From Sutterella wadsworthensis (lineage in GTDB: Bacteria; Pseudomonadota; Gammaproteobacteria; Burkholderiales; Burkholderiaceae_F), in the NCBI RefSeq assembly GCF_003315195.1, contig NZ_QNRV01000008.1, positions 16,633-80,632 on the forward strand: 64,000 bases of DNA, given 5' to 3'. Positions 34,730 to 43,895 of this stretch are shown here, piece after piece. The position numbers were made by a program, and so were the translations under genes. The notes below the pieces were generated by a model, which did no database searches, was not told the DNA's origin, and was given only the letters and a program-made list of their open reading frames with translations. Each line of letters starts with the position of its first letter. Positions within the stretch are counted from its first letter, which is position 1.

Positions 34730-36334
34730 ATGAAGCCCTTCCGCCTTACCCGCCGTGCGCTTGGCAGCGCTGTCTGCATGACGCTCCTCGCTGGTACTGT
34801 TCTTTTTACTTCGCCGACGCCTGTTCACGCAGCAGCTCAGGGTAAAGACACTCTGGTATTCGTCAATTACCGTGATCTTCGAGATCTGAATCCGCACCTC
34901 TATGCCGGCGAAATGTTCGCTCAGGAAATGGTGTTTGAAGGGCTCGTCACCCTTGGCAATGACGGCAAGTATCACGGAGCAGTAGCCGAAAGCTGGGACA
35001 TCTCGCCCGACGGCCGCGTGTACACCTTCAAAATTCGCCCGAATCTGAAGTTCACCGACGGCCACGTGCTTGACGCCTATGCTATCAAGGCGAACTTTGA
35101 TGCGCTGATTGACAACAAAACGCGTCACTCCTGGCTTGAAATGATGCGTCTTCTTGAAGGCGTAGAAGCGCCGGATGCCAACACGTTCGTTATTAAGATG
35201 AAGGAAGCCTACTACCCGATGCTCACGGAGCTTGCGGTTACACGCCCCTTTGCTTTTGTTTCGCCCAACGTCATGAAGGACGGCAAGACCAAGAACGGTC
35301 TTACCGCCTTTATCGGTTCCGGTCCCTATGTGCTGAAGGAGCATGTGGTTGACGAATACTCCGTCTTTGAAGCCAATCCGGACTACTGGGGCAAAAAACC
35401 CGCCATTAAGCGCATCGTCGTGAAGGTCATTCCAGACAATCAGACGCGTATTCTGGCGCTGGAAAAAGGCGAAATCGACCTCATCTGGGGCAAGAACATG
35501 ATCGATGCTGACGCGCTCAACAAGTACCGCGACAGCAAGAAGTTCTCGATTGCCGTTTCTTCGCCCACTTCAACCCGTCAGATCGTTCTCAATACCACCA
35601 ACGATATCCTCAAGGACAAGAAGATCCGCACGGCCATTCAGCATGCGACGAACAAGTCGGTGATCTCACAGGGCGTCTTCCACGGCTTTGAGCCGGGCGC
35701 TGACACGCTCTATTCGACTTCGATTCCGTACTGCGATATCGATCTGAAGCCCTATAAGTACGACATGAAGGAAGCGGCCAAACTGATTGAAGAAGCCGGC
35801 TACAAGCGTGACGGCAAGCGCGCGCCTGCCGTCAAAGACGGGAAGCCCTTGGCGCTTGGGCTGCTTTACAACTCCAATTCGGTTTCTGAAAAGACGATTG
35901 CTGAATACCTCCAGAGCGAATTCGGCAAGCTCGGCATGCAGATCTCAATCCGCGGCGAAGAAGAACAGTCCTATCGCGACAACATGAAGAACGGCAAGTT
36001 CGACATGGTCTTCAATATCTGCTGGGGAACGCCCTATGATCCGCAGTCTTCGCTCGCTGCAATGCGTCAGCGTGTCTACGGCGACTATGAGGCTCAGCTC
36101 GGTCTCCCTGACAAGCATGAAATCGACGCAGCCATCACCAAGATCCTGACGAGTACGGATGAAAAAGAGCGCCGCGAACTCTATCGCTACGTGCTCACGC
36201 ATTTGCACGAGGACGCGGTCTATCTGCCGATTTCATTCGAAACCAACAAAGCGCTTTTCAATGCTGAACTGGGCGGCGTCGGCTTCCTCTCGAACCAATA
36301 CGAGATTCCTTTCGCCGACATGTATTGGAAGTAA
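34730..36334 (+). CDS. nikA: Nickel (or peptide) ABC transporter substrate-binding protein, NikA-like
   Basis: A 534-residue periplasmic SBP_bac_5 protein. ATG at 34730 follows AAAGGA; an upstream TTG is disfavoured. Signal peptide to PTPVHAAAQG. Many stretches recall E. coli NikA: LNPHLYAGEMFAQEMVFEGL (NikA has NPHLYTPNQMFAQSMVYE), NKTRHSWLEMMRLLE, YYPMLTELAVTRPFAFVSP, NPDYWGKKPAIK, and EDAVYLPISFETN near the C-terminus. NikA binds Ni(L-His)2-like complexes and haem. The other four nik-type subunits follow in order, supporting a nickel assignment; peptide uptake remains possible because the family is broad. Confidence 0.85.
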   Translation: MKPFRLTRRALGSAVCMTLLAGTVLFTSPTPVHAAAQGKDTLVFVNYRDLRDLNPHLYAGEMFAQEMVFEGLVTLGNDGKYHGAVAESWDISPDGRVYTFKIRPNLKFTDGHVLDAYAIKANFDALIDNKTRHSWLEMMRLLEGVEAPDANTFVIKMKEAYYPMLTELAVTRPFAFVSPNVMKDGKTKNGLTAFIGSGPYVLKEHVVDEYSVFEANPDYWGKKPAIKRIVVKVIPDNQTRILALEKGEIDLIWGKNMIDADALNKYRDSKKFSIAVSSPTSTRQIVLNTTNDILKDKKIRTAIQHATNKSVISQGVFHGFEPGADTLYSTSIPYCDIDLKPYKYDMKEAAKLIEEAGYKRDGKRAPAVKDGKPLALGLLYNSNSVSEKTIAEYLQSEFGKLGMQISIRGEEEQSYRDNMKNGKFDMVFNICWGTPYDPQSSLAAMRQRVYGDYEAQLGLPDKHEIDAAITKILTSTDEKERRELYRYVLTHLHEDAVYLPISFETNKALFNAELGGVGFLSNQYEIPFADMYWK

Positions 36335-36440
36335 CCGCTTCTGATGCCGCAGGGGCTCGAACGCATGCATGCAGGGTCGAGCCCCTATTCGACTGCGCCG
36401 TTCCATTTATGGAAGTTTGGCGCCGGGGATTTGTCTTTCT

Positions 36441-37385
36441 ATGCGCCAATACATCATCCGACGACTGTTGGCAACGATTCCGCTGCTCTTCGTCATCTCG
36501 TTTTTCTGCTTCATCTTTATCAATCTCATCCCGTCAGATCCGGCGGAAGTTGCGCTCCGCGTAAGACAGACGCCCGTCATTACGCCCGAAGCCATCGCGC
36601 AGGTCCGTGCGGAATTGGGCCTGGACCGGCCGTTTTTCGCGCGTTATGTCGACTGGGTTTGGAATTGCCTTCAGGGCGATTTCGGCGTGAGCTACACCAA
36701 TCCGTCCCGCACAGTGCTGGGCGAACTCGGCCGCTGTCTGCCGGCCACTCTGTCACTTGCGGGCCTTTCCTTGGTCTATGTGATCGTGCTGAGCCTCCCC
36801 ATCGGCTTTCTTTCTGCCGTCTATAAAGACAGCTGGTTTGACCGCATCATGCGCGGCATCGTCTTTGCGACAACGGCCATGCCCGCTTACTGGGTGGGTC
36901 TGCTCCTCATCTGGTTCGTCTCCATCAAGCTCGATTTGCTGCCGACGAGCGGCTCGGGCACTTTTGCCCATTTGATCCTGCCTGCCTTTACGGTGGCGCT
37001 AACCTACATTTCGACCTATATCCGCCTGATCCGCAACAACATGCTCGAAAACATGCGTGAAGACTATGTGCTTTACGCACGCGTCCGCGGACTCAAGGAA
37101 GGTTCGATTCTCGTCAAACACGTGCTCAAGAATTCGCTCCAGTCGTGCGTGACCGCCATCGGCATGTCGATTCCGCAGCTGATTGCCGGCACGATCGTTG
37201 TGGAAAACGTATTTGCCTGGCCCGGTCTCGGCAAACTCTGCATCACGTCGATCTTCAATCGCGACTACCCGGTCATTCAAGCCTATGTGCTCATGATGGG
37301 CGTGCTCTTCGTGATCTTCAACCTCCTCTTCGACATCATCCAGTGCGCGGTCGATCCGCGTCTGCGCAAACAGGAGACGGCCTGA
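36441..37385 (+). CDS. nikB: Nickel/peptide ABC permease, NikB-like
   Basis: A 314-residue inner membrane permease. MRQYIIRRLLATIPLLFVIS is the typical DppB/NikB N-terminus, ITPEAIAQVRAELGLDRPF is the periplasmic signature, and the cytoplasmic EAA loop reads YARVRGLKEGSILVKHVLKN. Six helices expected. ATG at 36441 is preferred over the upstream frame extension. It pairs with the NikC-like permease, which begins one base after its stop codon. Confidence 0.9.
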   Translation: MRQYIIRRLLATIPLLFVISFFCFIFINLIPSDPAEVALRVRQTPVITPEAIAQVRAELGLDRPFFARYVDWVWNCLQGDFGVSYTNPSRTVLGELGRCLPATLSLAGLSLVYVIVLSLPIGFLSAVYKDSWFDRIMRGIVFATTAMPAYWVGLLLIWFVSIKLDLLPTSGSGTFAHLILPAFTVALTYISTYIRLIRNNMLENMREDYVLYARVRGLKEGSILVKHVLKNSLQSCVTAIGMSIPQLIAGTIVVENVFAWPGLGKLCITSIFNRDYPVIQAYVLMMGVLFVIFNLLFDIIQCAVDPRLRKQETA

Positions 37386-37386
37386 A

Positions 37387-38211
37387 ATGCTTAGAGTTTT
37401 TCTGCGCAATCCGGTCACGCAGTTCTGCCTGGTCGTGATTCTGCTTACGGTCTTTGCGGGCGTCTTCGCGCCATTGCTTGCGCCGCATGACCCGTATGAA
37501 AACAATATTCTGATGAAGTTCGCTTCACCTTCATGGGAATATCCGCTCGGCACCGATCAGCTCGGCCGCTGCGTTTTCTCACGCATGCTTTACGGTATTC
37601 GTCCAACCTTTTTCCTGTCGCTCCTCACCATGGCCGGCACGATTGGGCTGGGACTGCTGATGGGGGTTTTGGCAGGCTACTTCCGCGGACCGATTGATGA
37701 ATTCATCATGCGCGTGGTCGACGTGATGCTCTCCTTCCCGTCGCAAATCATGATTCTCGCCGTGGTGGCGCTCATGGGCGTGAACATTGAGAACGTCATC
37801 ATCGCCAATATCTTCATCAAATGGGCTTGGTACGCCCGAATGATCCGAACGGCCGTCGTGAAGTACACCGAATCGAACTTTATTCTGTACTCCAAGTCCA
37901 TCGGTTCTGGGAATTACTTCATTCTCACGCATCACATGCTGCCCTGCATTGCTGCCGAACTTGCCGTTCTCGCGAGTCTCGACACGGGCTGGGCCATTCT
38001 GAACATCTCCACGCTCTCCTTCCTCGGTCTCGGCGTTCAGGCACCGATGCCGGAATGGGGCGCGATGCTCAACGAAGCCAAGAACGTCATGATCTCCAAT
38101 CCCGAACAGATGCTCGTTCCGGGCATTGCCGTCGTCGTGCTCATCGGCGCCTTCAACCTCTTGGGCGACAGCCTTCGCGACGCCCTTGATCCCAAGGAGG
38201 TACGTCTCTGA
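37387..38211 (+). CDS. nikC: Nickel/peptide ABC permease, NikC-like
   Basis: A 274-residue permease of the DppC/NikC type with six helices. LLAPHDPYENNILMKFASPS and YPLGTDQLGRCVFSRMLYG are the N-terminal family signatures; the EAA-type loop is SKSIGSGNYFILTHHMLPCI; FLGLGVQAPMPEWGAML closes the domain. The start is translationally coupled to the preceding gene (one-base gap) and its stop overlaps the next start by one base. Confidence 0.9.
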   Translation: MLRVFLRNPVTQFCLVVILLTVFAGVFAPLLAPHDPYENNILMKFASPSWEYPLGTDQLGRCVFSRMLYGIRPTFFLSLLTMAGTIGLGLLMGVLAGYFRGPIDEFIMRVVDVMLSFPSQIMILAVVALMGVNIENVIIANIFIKWAWYARMIRTAVVKYTESNFILYSKSIGSGNYFILTHHMLPCIAAELAVLASLDTGWAILNISTLSFLGLGVQAPMPEWGAMLNEAKNVMISNPEQMLVPGIAVVVLIGAFNLLGDSLRDALDPKEVRL

Positions 38212-39047
38212 TGTCTCAGCAGTCTGTACTTGACGTACAGGATCTGTACGTCACCTTCCATCAGGATAAGAAGTCCGCCGAACTCGTCAAAGGCGTCAGT
38301 TTTTCCGTAGCGCCCGGGGAGTGTCTCGGCATTCTCGGTGAATCGGGCTCAGGCAAATCCATGACCGCCAAGGCCATGCTGGGACTTCTCGATCGTTCGT
38401 TTGAAGTTCGCGGCAAGGTGTTCTTTCAGGGAGAAAGCCTTCTGGAGAAAGATGCCGATGCACTGCGCCGTCTTCGCGGCTCACGGATCTGCATGGTGCT
38501 CCAGAACCCCATGAGCTGCTTTGATCCGCTCTACCGCATCGGCGCTCAGATGGCAGAAACCTTTCAGGAACATACGGACTGGAGCAGCGCCGAAATTCGG
38601 ACCAAATCGATCGAAGTGCTTAAACTCATGAAGATCCGTGACCCGGAGGATGTGCTGCGCAAATATCCGCATCAGATGTCGGGCGGCATGCTCCAGCGCG
38701 TGATGATCGGTCTCGCGCTTGCTCTGAAGCCGTCCCTCATCATCTGCGACGAGCCGACAACGGCCATCGATTCCATCAGTCAGTACGCCATCATGCAGGA
38801 GTTTCTGCGCATTAAAACGTCCCGCAGTGCTGCGATGATCTTCATCTCGCATGATCTCGGCGTGCTCTCGCTCATTTCGGACAAGCTCGTCGTCATGCAT
38901 CGCGGCCTTGCCGTTGAGCGCGGTCTGCCCGAAGAAATCTTTGAGCATGCGAAGGACCCCTATACGCGCGAACTCATCGATCGGCATCTCTCAGTCATGT
39001 CGACCTTCAGCCGGGCTATTCGAGGAGAAAAAGTTCATGCTGCTTGA
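38211..39047 (+). CDS. nikD: Nickel/peptide ABC ATPase, NikD-like
   Basis: A 278-residue ABC ATPase: Walker [11 protein letters not shown]-loop around [13 protein letters not shown], signature MSGGMLQRV, Walker [13 protein letters not shown], switch His in [10 protein letters not shown]. The signature begins MSGG rather than LSGG, as in NikD. The C-terminal DPYTRELI is the oligopeptide-transporter ATPase tail. The ATG overlaps the nikC stop codon by one base. Confidence 0.9.
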   Translation: MSQQSVLDVQDLYVTFHQDKKSAELVKGVSFSVAPGECLGILGESGSGKSMTAKAMLGLLDRSFEVRGKVFFQGESLLEKDADALRRLRGSRICMVLQNPMSCFDPLYRIGAQMAETFQEHTDWSSAEIRTKSIEVLKLMKIRDPEDVLRKYPHQMSGGMLQRVMIGLALALKPSLIICDEPTTAIDSISQYAIMQEFLRIKTSRSAAMIFISHDLGVLSLISDKLVVMHRGLAVERGLPEEIFEHAKDPYTRELIDRHLSVMSTFSRAIRGEKVHAA

Positions 39048-39939
39048 AGCAAAAGACATCCGCGTTTCATTCCGCAAGGAAAATCAGACGCGGCTCTTCG
39101 GCCGTGAACGTCAGGAAGTGCTCCACGGCCTTTCGATCGACCTCAAGGAAGGTGAATGCCTTGGCATCATCGGCGAATCGGGTTCGGGCAAATCAACTTT
39201 CGGACGTGTCCTCTGCGGACTGCTTGCGCCCGACTCCGGCACGGTTCGTCTCGACGGGCTCGATCTCTACGGCCGCCTGCCGCGTGTCGACAAAGCGCGC
39301 ATTCAGTCGAGCATTTCCATTGTTTTTCAGGATTACACCACTTCGGCCAATCCGCGCTTTCGCGTACAGGGCATTATTGGGGAATCCTTCCGCGCCCTGC
39401 GCCTGAAGGGTGCAAACATCAGCCGAGAAACTCAGCGCAAGGAAACCATTGAACTCCTTGAACGCGTCGGTCTCGACGAAAGCTTTCTCACCCGCTATCC
39501 GCATGAGCTTTCGGGCGGCCAGCTCCAGCGCGTGTGCATTGCCCGCGCCGTCGCTCTGAAGCCCCGCTTCATTCTGCTCGATGAAGCAATTAGTTCTCTC
39601 GATGCGGCAACGCAGATTCAAGTAATGGACCTTCTGAAGGATCTGCGGCATGAACTGAATCTCAGCTACGTCTTCATTACCCACGACTTGACCGCCATTA
39701 CCTATTTTTGCGACCGCGTGCGGTTCCTGCACAACGGCAGCTTTGTAGAAGCCGTTGATGATATGAGCAGAATCGGCGACATCCGCAATGCTTACGCCCG
39801 CGATCTGCTGCGAGCTGTGATGGGCATCGGCATTCACGGCGCTCCGGATCCGGAAGCCGAAGCCCGCATGGAGCGAGATGAAGAAATCGGCACGCCGCAC
39901 GGTGATGTGATGCACGTTCAGGGACAAGTTCTTTATTGA
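39037..39939 (+). CDS. nikE: Nickel/peptide ABC ATPase, NikE-like
   Basis: A 300-residue partner ATPase. Start 39037 follows GAGGAG and overlaps the end of nikD by 11 bases. Walker [11 protein letters not shown]-loop VFQDYTTSANPRF, signature LSGGQLQRV, Walker B ILLDEAISSLDAA, switch FITHDLTAIT. DEAIS in place of DEPTS at Walker B is seen in NikE proteins and supports the nik assignment. A C-terminal acidic extension of about 30 residues follows. Confidence 0.9.
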   Translation: MLLEAKDIRVSFRKENQTRLFGRERQEVLHGLSIDLKEGECLGIIGESGSGKSTFGRVLCGLLAPDSGTVRLDGLDLYGRLPRVDKARIQSSISIVFQDYTTSANPRFRVQGIIGESFRALRLKGANISRETQRKETIELLERVGLDESFLTRYPHELSGGQLQRVCIARAVALKPRFILLDEAISSLDAATQIQVMDLLKDLRHELNLSYVFITHDLTAITYFCDRVRFLHNGSFVEAVDDMSRIGDIRNAYARDLLRAVMGIGIHGAPDPEAEARMERDEEIGTPHGDVMHVQGQVLY

Positions 39940-39961
39940 CCATTGCGAGGAAAAACCCACA

Positions 39962-40849
39962 ATGATTGAATTGTTTGAAATCGAGGGCGGCGTCACGCTG
40001 CGCGGATACCGTACATCGGGGAGCCGCCCGGGACCCCATGTGCTGATCACGGCCGGCATACACGGCAGTGAATATCCCGGCATTTTGGCCGCCAGAAAAC
40101 TCAGAGCCTTTCTGTCGCAGGCCGATATTGCCGGGACAGTCACGGTCCTGCCGCTCTGCAATCCAACTGCTTTAAAGGAACGCGCCAAAGCGATCTTCCC
40201 CGAAGACGGGAAGAACCTTAACCGCATGTTCCCCGGTAACCCGGAAGGTTCTGCGTCGGAAAAGACGGCTTGGGCGATCACCCAGCTCCAAGACGAAGCA
40301 GACTTCTACATTGACCTGCACGGCGGGGATCTCTTTGAAAAACTCACTCCCTATGTTTACGTGCCCGGCAATTGTGCGCCTGAGGTGACCACAACGGCTC
40401 GTGCCGCAGCCCAGGTGCTCAGTGTACCGGTCCGGGTTTTGTCACAGGCATCCACCGGCGCCTACAACAGTGCTGCGCTTCGCGGCACGCCTTCCATTCT
40501 CATCGAGCGCGGCGCCTGCGGGCTCTGGGAGCCCGAAGAAGTAGAAGCCTACTTTGAAGATCTCAAGGCGCTCTTCGCGCACCTTGGCATTATTGACGGC
40601 AAAGCGCCGGTTAATACTGCCCAGCGTGAGGCACCGTTTGCGACCTATCTGTCGCATTCGGAGTTTGGTCTTTGGTTCCCGCGCGTCAAGGCGGGCGATG
40701 ATGTCCTCAAGGGTGACCTGCTTGGGCATCTCGAGGATTTCGATGGCGCGGTGCTCGCGCAGATTCATGCCCCGCATGACGGACGCATTCTCTATATGAC
40801 TGCAACGCTTTCTGCTCCGGCCGGCTGCGATTTGGTCGCCCTGGGATAA
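39962..40849 (+). CDS. AstE/AspA-like (M14 superfamily) zinc hydrolase in the nik-type operon
   Basis: A 295-residue succinylglutamate desuccinylase/aspartoacylase-type protein. The zinc ligands are visible: GIHGSEYPG (His and Glu) and, about 75 residues later, YIDLHGGDLFEK (His), with NPTALKERAKAIFPEDGKNLNRMFPG carrying the usual Asn-Arg pair. The last 80 residues form a beta domain (FGLWFPRVKAGDDVLKGDLLG) resembling a lipoyl-like fold. Family members cleave N-acyl amino acids. It starts 22 bases after nikE, so it should be co-transcribed and may process the ligand that carries nickel, or the peptide-like cargo. Confidence 0.85.
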   Translation: MIELFEIEGGVTLRGYRTSGSRPGPHVLITAGIHGSEYPGILAARKLRAFLSQADIAGTVTVLPLCNPTALKERAKAIFPEDGKNLNRMFPGNPEGSASEKTAWAITQLQDEADFYIDLHGGDLFEKLTPYVYVPGNCAPEVTTTARAAAQVLSVPVRVLSQASTGAYNSAALRGTPSILIERGACGLWEPEEVEAYFEDLKALFAHLGIIDGKAPVNTAQREAPFATYLSHSEFGLWFPRVKAGDDVLKGDLLGHLEDFDGAVLAQIHAPHDGRILYMTATLSAPAGCDLVALG

Positions 40850-40907
40850 AGCATTCCATCTGAAAACACCTCTGCGCGGTACTTCAGTCCGCGGAGAAAC
40901 CCCAAAT

Positions 40908-40956
40908 GCCGTCGTCAGCCAAACGTTCAAACCGCTGACGACGGCGTTTCGTTCTT
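40908..40956 (+). terminator. Terminator of the nik-type operon
   Basis: A perfect 12-bp stem GCCGTCGTCAGC/GCTGACGACGGC (40908-40919 with 40934-40945) is followed by GTTTCGTTCTT, between convergent genes. Confidence 0.65.
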
Positions 40957-40992
40957 ATGGGCAAACACCCCTGCCGGTCTCTGCGTCATTCG

Positions 40993-41397
40993 TCAAAGCT
41001 TTGCATAGTCTTCGTCTGAAACGGGTTCGAGCCATTCGTTTGACGAGCCTTCGGCCGGAACTTCAATGGCAATATGGGCGAAAGACGAATCTTTTGCCGC
41101 ACCGTGCCAGTGCTTTACTTCCGGCGGAATATTGACAACATCGCCCGGCTTCAGTGAGCGGGGAGGTTCGCCGTACGCCTGATACCAGCCGCGGCCGGCC
41201 GTAACGAGCAGAATTTGTCCGCCTTTATGATGCACGTGCCAGTTGTTGCGGCAGCCCGCCTCGAAAGTGACATTAGCCGTCACTAAACGCTCGACGGTGA
41301 GCATTTTGAGCCAGCTGCGGCCGGAGAAATATTGACTGTAAGCATTATTGGGATTGCCGAGCCCAAAGATACCCGGATTGATATTTTGTTCGTTCAT
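40993..41397 (-). CDS. Cupin-domain protein
   Basis: A 134-residue single-domain cupin. Motif 1 NNWHVHHKGGQILLVTAGRG gives two His and a Gln/Glu-position ligand; motif 2 GDVVNIPPEVKHWHGA gives the last His. Small cupins of this type (related to metal-binding hydroxynitrile lyases and carboxymuconolactone-type partners) bind Mn, Fe or Zn; the reaction is unknown. ATG at 41397 is used; an upstream TTG adds eight residues and lacks support. Convergent with the nik-type operon. Confidence 0.82.
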   Translation of the reverse strand: MNEQNINPGIFGLGNPNNAYSQYFSGRSWLKMLTVERLVTANVTFEAGCRNNWHVHHKGGQILLVTAGRGWYQAYGEPPRSLKPGDVVNIPPEVKHWHGAAKDSSFAHIAIEVPAEGSSNEWLEPVSDEDYAKL

Positions 41398-41899
41398 GGC
41401 GTAACCAGAAGATTTTCGCAATTAGCAATAGATCTGCAGGGCAAAGAGTTGCTTTGCTGCAAACCGCAGAAGTGATCCCGCGATCTGAATGATCGGATGC
41501 GCTTCATGCTGATTTTTGATCAAATCTTTCAGAACGACTGCTCAATTCCGAGCAAGGTATTGCCTATTACGATCAGAACTTGGAATGCGATGATTCATCT
41601 CTTCGCCGCTCAGCCGATCATCCGTTATTGATAAAAGGTTGATTTTGATTGAACAACTGATCATTCATCCTTTCCGTTTCGACTTTGCGGACGGCTTGCC
41701 ATGAGGCCGGAAACCTCGCCTAAATGCTTATGCCGATGAAGCGGCGCATCCTATTTCTTTAAACCGACATCCCCCTTCTCTAACGCCGTCGCGGTTCAGT
41801 CATTAGTAAATCTGAGAAGGAGTGCCGAGGTTCATTCCTCGGCAAAACCAGTTGCCAAATCGTATCGAGAGACAGTTTGAGCGTGCCGTGAACAGGAAT
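41398..41899. other. Intergenic region between cupin and H-NS genes
   Basis: About 500 bases with no protein-like frame. TTGATTTTGATTGAA near 41642 is a loose FNR-like sequence, and TTTGATCAAA near 41515 a short dyad; neither is placed usefully for a known gene. Confidence 0.4.
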
Positions 41900-41937
41900 A
41901 AAAAAAGCGGAACTTCACCCAAGGAAGTTCCGCTTTT
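41900..41937 (-). terminator. Intrinsic terminator of the H-NS gene
   Basis: A 14-bp perfect stem (AAAAGCGGAACTTC at 41903-41916 with its complement at 41924-41937) with a 7-base loop and T run on the minus strand. Confidence 0.85.
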
Positions 41938-41954
41938 GGTCATGCTGCAGAAAA

Positions 41955-42281
41955 TCAGAGTTCTTCAGCAGAGCGATCCGCATAGGTGCGGAAATCATCA
42001 AGCTTGGCGCCGGCGTTGATGGCGGCGATGAGCCACTTCGGCTTGCGGCCGCGGCCCGTCCAGGTATTGCCGTCGGCATCGCGGTACTTGACCATACGGC
42101 CGTCGTCGTCCTGTTCGCCCGGAGCGGGGACGGTGATGTCGTCCGTCGTAAGATGGTACGTGCGGATCATGACCTTAACGCGTTCCACAACCTGCTTCTT
42201 AATCGCAGCGCGGCGAGCATCCAGAGCACGCTGTTCTTCTTCAATCTGGGTCAGTTCATTTACGAATTTATCATCGGACAT
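41955..42281 (-). CDS. H-NS family nucleoid-associated protein
   Basis: A 108-residue H-NS-like silencer. GGAGA precedes ATG 42281. Residues 1-45 form the oligomerising coiled coil (FVNELTQIEEEQRALDARRA). The C-terminal DNA-binding motif YRDADGNTWTGRGRKPKWLI is the classic H-NS TWTGRGRxP loop that reads the minor groove of AT-rich DNA. Likely targets within this window are the AT-rich promoter regions, for example that between the autotransporter and LysR genes. Confidence 0.93.
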   Translation of the reverse strand: MSDDKFVNELTQIEEEQRALDARRAAIKKQVVERVKVMIRTYHLTTDDITVPAPGEQDDDGRMVKYRDADGNTWTGRGRKPKWLIAAINAGAKLDDFRTYADRSAEEL

Positions 42282-42763
42282 ATTATTCTCCGAAAAAATG
42301 GGAAAAAGTCTTGTTGGAACGAATAATACCAAATTTAATCTCAAAAGCAATATCTGACTTGAGAAAAAAGTTATTCAAACTCGTGTTCGATCAGACTGTT
42401 TAGACATATCGAGAAAGAGAATATTGTGATGCAATGGGATGAAGAATTCTTATTGAGCAGGTTTTGTAAGCAAGAATACTAAGATCAAAGCTGAAGACGG
42501 CGCAGAGAACCGCAAGCGATTGAACTATTGTGAGCTGCAGAAAGATTCAATCTGAAGTACTTGGCCGAATGAATGCCTTATGCCGCGCTGCGTTTGACTT
42601 AAAGTTCCTTTTGCCCTGAATATTTACGTTGTTACTGCCGCACAACAAGACTTAGCGGGAGTACTTGCTCTCAAAGCAAGACTTTTCGTGCCGCAATTGC
42701 ATACAATTTCATAAAACGAAAGTTGTATTTGCCGTCAATGCATCTCGATTGGTATCGAAAAAC
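42282..42763. promoter_or_regulatory. Divergent region between H-NS and LysR genes
   Basis: No gene. Near the LysR start, ATACAATTTC (42701-42710) and GAAAGTTGTAT (42718-42728) make an interrupted dyad with one unpaired base, 36 bases upstream of the ATG, and CTTGCT-CTCAA-AGCAAG (42665-42681) makes a short stem. LysR proteins usually bind such dyads to repress themselves. Confidence 0.4.
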
Positions 42764-43678
42764 ATGCCGCTTCACTATGAACTCTCTGATCTGCGCCTTC
42801 TTTTGATTCTCATGCGTACGCGCAGTTTGTCAGCGAGCGGAGAAGCGGCACATTTGACAACTTCAGCCGTCAGTCTTCGCCTCCGGAAACTCGAAGACGG
42901 CATCGGCGCGCAGCTTTTCACGCGGACCGGGAAAGGACTCGTGCCGACTGAAGCCGGAACCGCATTGGCCGAAGCTGCAGTGCCCATTCTTGCAGAAGCG
43001 GCGGCGCTCGACGCACGATTAAATCCCTTTTCAAAGCATGATCCGGAGCCGCTTCGCATCTTTTCAAACAGCACAGGGCTGCAGAATTTTCTCTGCCGAA
43101 TCGCGGCCGATTATCTGCGCGAAAATTCAAGTTTCCGCGCCGTATTAACTGAACAGCGAAGTTCATTGACGCCTGAGGCAGTGCTCACCGGTGAAGCCGA
43201 TTTGGGACTCATCGGCGGAATTCGGGAACTTTCGCCGGCCTATCGGACGAAGCTCGAACTCGTTCAATTTGTCGAAGATCGCCATGTGGTGATTCTCCCG
43301 AGAGACTCCAGCGCGGCTCAGCAGTTTAAAAATCGGCCGATTCTATTTGCCGAGCTCCTCAATCTTCGATTTGCTGCACTCACTGACGCGAGTCCAATGA
43401 CCGCAGCCATGAAAGAGCGTGCATTGGCCGCAGGCTTTCGCTTTGAACCGATTATTGAGGCCCCTTCCTTTAGTCTGCTGGTTGAACTGGTGGCTCGAGG
43501 GCCGCTCGCAGCAGTCGTTCCTGCGTCGGCTGTTCCGCCAAACGCACCGGTAGAAGTGCGCGAGCTGGAGGACAGCTGGGCGGCACGCCCGCTTGCTTTC
43601 GTATTGCCTAAAGCGCGCCCAGCTTTGCCTTCAGCAATTGATTTTGTCGAATTCGCATTGCGTACTCAAAAAAGATAA
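42764..43678 (+). CDS. LysR family transcriptional regulator next to fumarate reductase
   Basis: A 304-residue LTTR. The HTH region is YELSDLRLLLILMRTRSLSA then SGEAAHLTTSAVSLRLRKLE, with the effector domain from about residue 90. The C-terminal half is typical (DLGLIGGIRELSPAYRTKLE). ATG at 42764 starts the family-like sequence. It is 217 bases upstream of, and on the same strand as, the Sec-type fumarate reductase gene, which is the likely target. Confidence 0.88.
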   Translation: MPLHYELSDLRLLLILMRTRSLSASGEAAHLTTSAVSLRLRKLEDGIGAQLFTRTGKGLVPTEAGTALAEAAVPILAEAAALDARLNPFSKHDPEPLRIFSNSTGLQNFLCRIAADYLRENSSFRAVLTEQRSSLTPEAVLTGEADLGLIGGIRELSPAYRTKLELVQFVEDRHVVILPRDSSAAQQFKNRPILFAELLNLRFAALTDASPMTAAMKERALAAGFRFEPIIEAPSFSLLVELVARGPLAAVVPASAVPPNAPVEVRELEDSWAARPLAFVLPKARPALPSAIDFVEFALRTQKR

Positions 43679-43895
43679 GCATCATTGCGTCACCATTTGT
43701 ATACCAATAAGGGCATAAAGAATACCTCAACGCGCCATTGAGTATCTCTCAACGCATCTGACGCTCGCGAGGCGGATACTGTCGGGCAGATTCAATGCAT
43801 CCAACACCGCCCTATGACCGAGTGCGGCCGCGGATGCAGCATTTCGACAAAATGCTCGGCCACATTCCGAGCACACCCTCAAGGAGAAATTCTTT

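Noticed and set aside
39193..40281. Minus-strand 362-codon frame
   Set aside because: Antisense to nikE and the zinc hydrolase; no family features.
41640..41660. FNR box in the cupin/H-NS gap
   Set aside because: The second half-site departs from consensus and no promoter or start codon lies at a suitable distance.
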